From the NCBI GenBank assembly GCA_030041005.1, contig JASHOR010000043.1, forward strand, positions 62,001 to 126,000: a DNA stretch of 64,000 nt, read 5' to 3'. Numbering within the stretch: position 1 is the stretch's first letter; every line of letters starts with the position of its first letter. Shown piece after piece: positions 63,533 to 64,000 of this stretch. Position numbers and translations under genes: made by a program. Source of the DNA: Xanthobacteraceae bacterium (GTDB lineage: Bacteria > Pseudomonadota > Alphaproteobacteria > Rhizobiales > Xanthobacteraceae). Under the pieces are notes generated by a model, which did not search any database, had not been told where the DNA came from, and saw nothing but the letters and a program-made list of their open reading frames with translations.

Positions 63533-64000
63533 ATGTTGGGCCTGCCGCAAAGCTACGATCGGCCGCGCAATGTGCGGTTGGATACGCTGGTGCGCCTGCG
63601 CTGGCTTGCCGTTTCCGGCCAGTTGGCCGCTCTTCTCGTCGTTCACTTCGGGCTCGACTTCGTCGTCGTGCCGCTCTGGTCCTGCATCGCCGTCATCGCC
63701 GTGGCCGCGCTGCTCAATGTGGCGCTGCGGCTCGGCTTTCCGAAGACGCAATGGCTCGAGCCCGATCGTGCTGCCTGGCTGTTGGGCTTCGACATCGCCG
63801 AACTGGCGGCGCTTCTCTACCTTACCGGCGGCCTGGAGAACCCGTTCTCCTTCCTGCTGCTCGGCCCGGTGCTGATCTCGGCTACGGCGCTGCCGCCACG
63901 GATGACGCTGCTCATCGGCACCTTCGCCATGTTGTGCGCGACCGTGCTGGTATTCTTCCACTACGACCTGCCGTGGGAAACCCCGCACGGACTGGAACTT
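63533..64000 (+). CDS. RegB/ActS-type sensor histidine kinase, N-terminal part
   Basis: 156 codons to the window end. The N-terminal membrane domain has about five helices (LRWLAVSGQLAALLVVHFGLD, WSCIAVIAVAALLNVALRL, AAWLLGFDIAELAALLYLTGG and more) and the conserved VRLDTLVRLRWLAVSGQ segment (here split) and GGLENPFSFLLLGPVLISA, typical of RegB/PrrB/ActS redox sensors. The H-box and ATPase domain lie outside. A response regulator would be expected downstream. Confidence 0.82.
   Translation, partial: MLGLPQSYDRPRNVRLDTLVRLRWLAVSGQLAALLVVHFGLDFVVVPLWSCIAVIAVAALLNVALRLGFPKTQWLEPDRAAWLLGFDIAELAALLYLTGGLENPFSFLLLGPVLISATALPPRMTLLIGTFAMLCATVLVFFHYDLPWETPHGLEL

Overview
The window looks like a chromosome segment of a high-GC alphaproteobacterium of the Hyphomicrobiales (Rhizobiales), most like the Bradyrhizobium/Xanthobacteraceae side. 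This is inferred from gene content and order, not from a database search. The supporting features are the sdhCDAB order, the rplU-rpmA-GNAT-obgE block, argB near engB, DUF1194 and IalB-like secreted proteins, tripartite-tricarboxylate-type (Bug/TctC) binding proteins, a RegB/ActS-like kinase, and palindromic intergenic repeats typical of rhizobia. No phage, plasmid, transposase, CRISPR, tRNA or rRNA gene was seen.

Layout. 0-13 kb: envelope and small secreted proteins, arginine synthesis (argB), engB, an L,D-transpeptidase, a class III aminotransferase, asd, leuB, and a molybdopterin oxidoreductase with its cytochrome b. 13.3-13.8 kb: a cluster of four small hairpin elements. 13.8-31 kb: a mesaconyl-CoA-hydratase-like MaoC protein, a LysR regulator divergent from sdhCDAB, argG, a PAP2 phosphatase, rlmN, a B12-binding radical SAM protein and typA. 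31-38 kb: an orphan HyuA-type hydantoinase, an HpcH/CitE-type CoA lyase, an ABC exporter, leuD, and a metallopeptidase-GFA pair. 38.8-45.3 kb: a catabolic-looking cluster (two VOC proteins, a Bug binding protein, a flavin monooxygenase, a GMC oxidoreductase and a split thiamine-diphosphate enzyme). 45.3-46.3 kb: no protein gene, but a promoter, a strongly folded segment and a terminator that together look like a stable non-coding RNA of about 410 nt. 46.3-58 kb: molybdenum-hydroxylase small and medium subunits without a large subunit, a second ABC exporter, an aldo/keto reductase, malic enzyme, and a second GMC/VOC/Bug set. 58.2-61.2 kb: rplU-rpmA-GNAT-obgE. 61.2-64 kb: a four-domain rhodanese with a cysteine-dioxygenase-like protein, and the start of a RegB/ActS-type sensor kinase.

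The strongest unexplained signal is a family of about 75-bp hairpins, at least 13 copies at seven places, in four sequence subtypes (here called A, B, C and D). All share CTAG-like ends beginning C-TAGTG, an outer stem of 6-7 bp, a bulge of two or three T on one arm, an inner stem of about 15 bp ending in CGC, and a loop of 22-26 nt. Differences between subtypes are matched on both arms, so pairing is conserved while sequence is not. Types A and B also occur together with a fixed 12-bp spacer, and two copies supply the stop codon of the gene they abut. The second strong signal is the candidate structured RNA at 45.5-45.9 kb.
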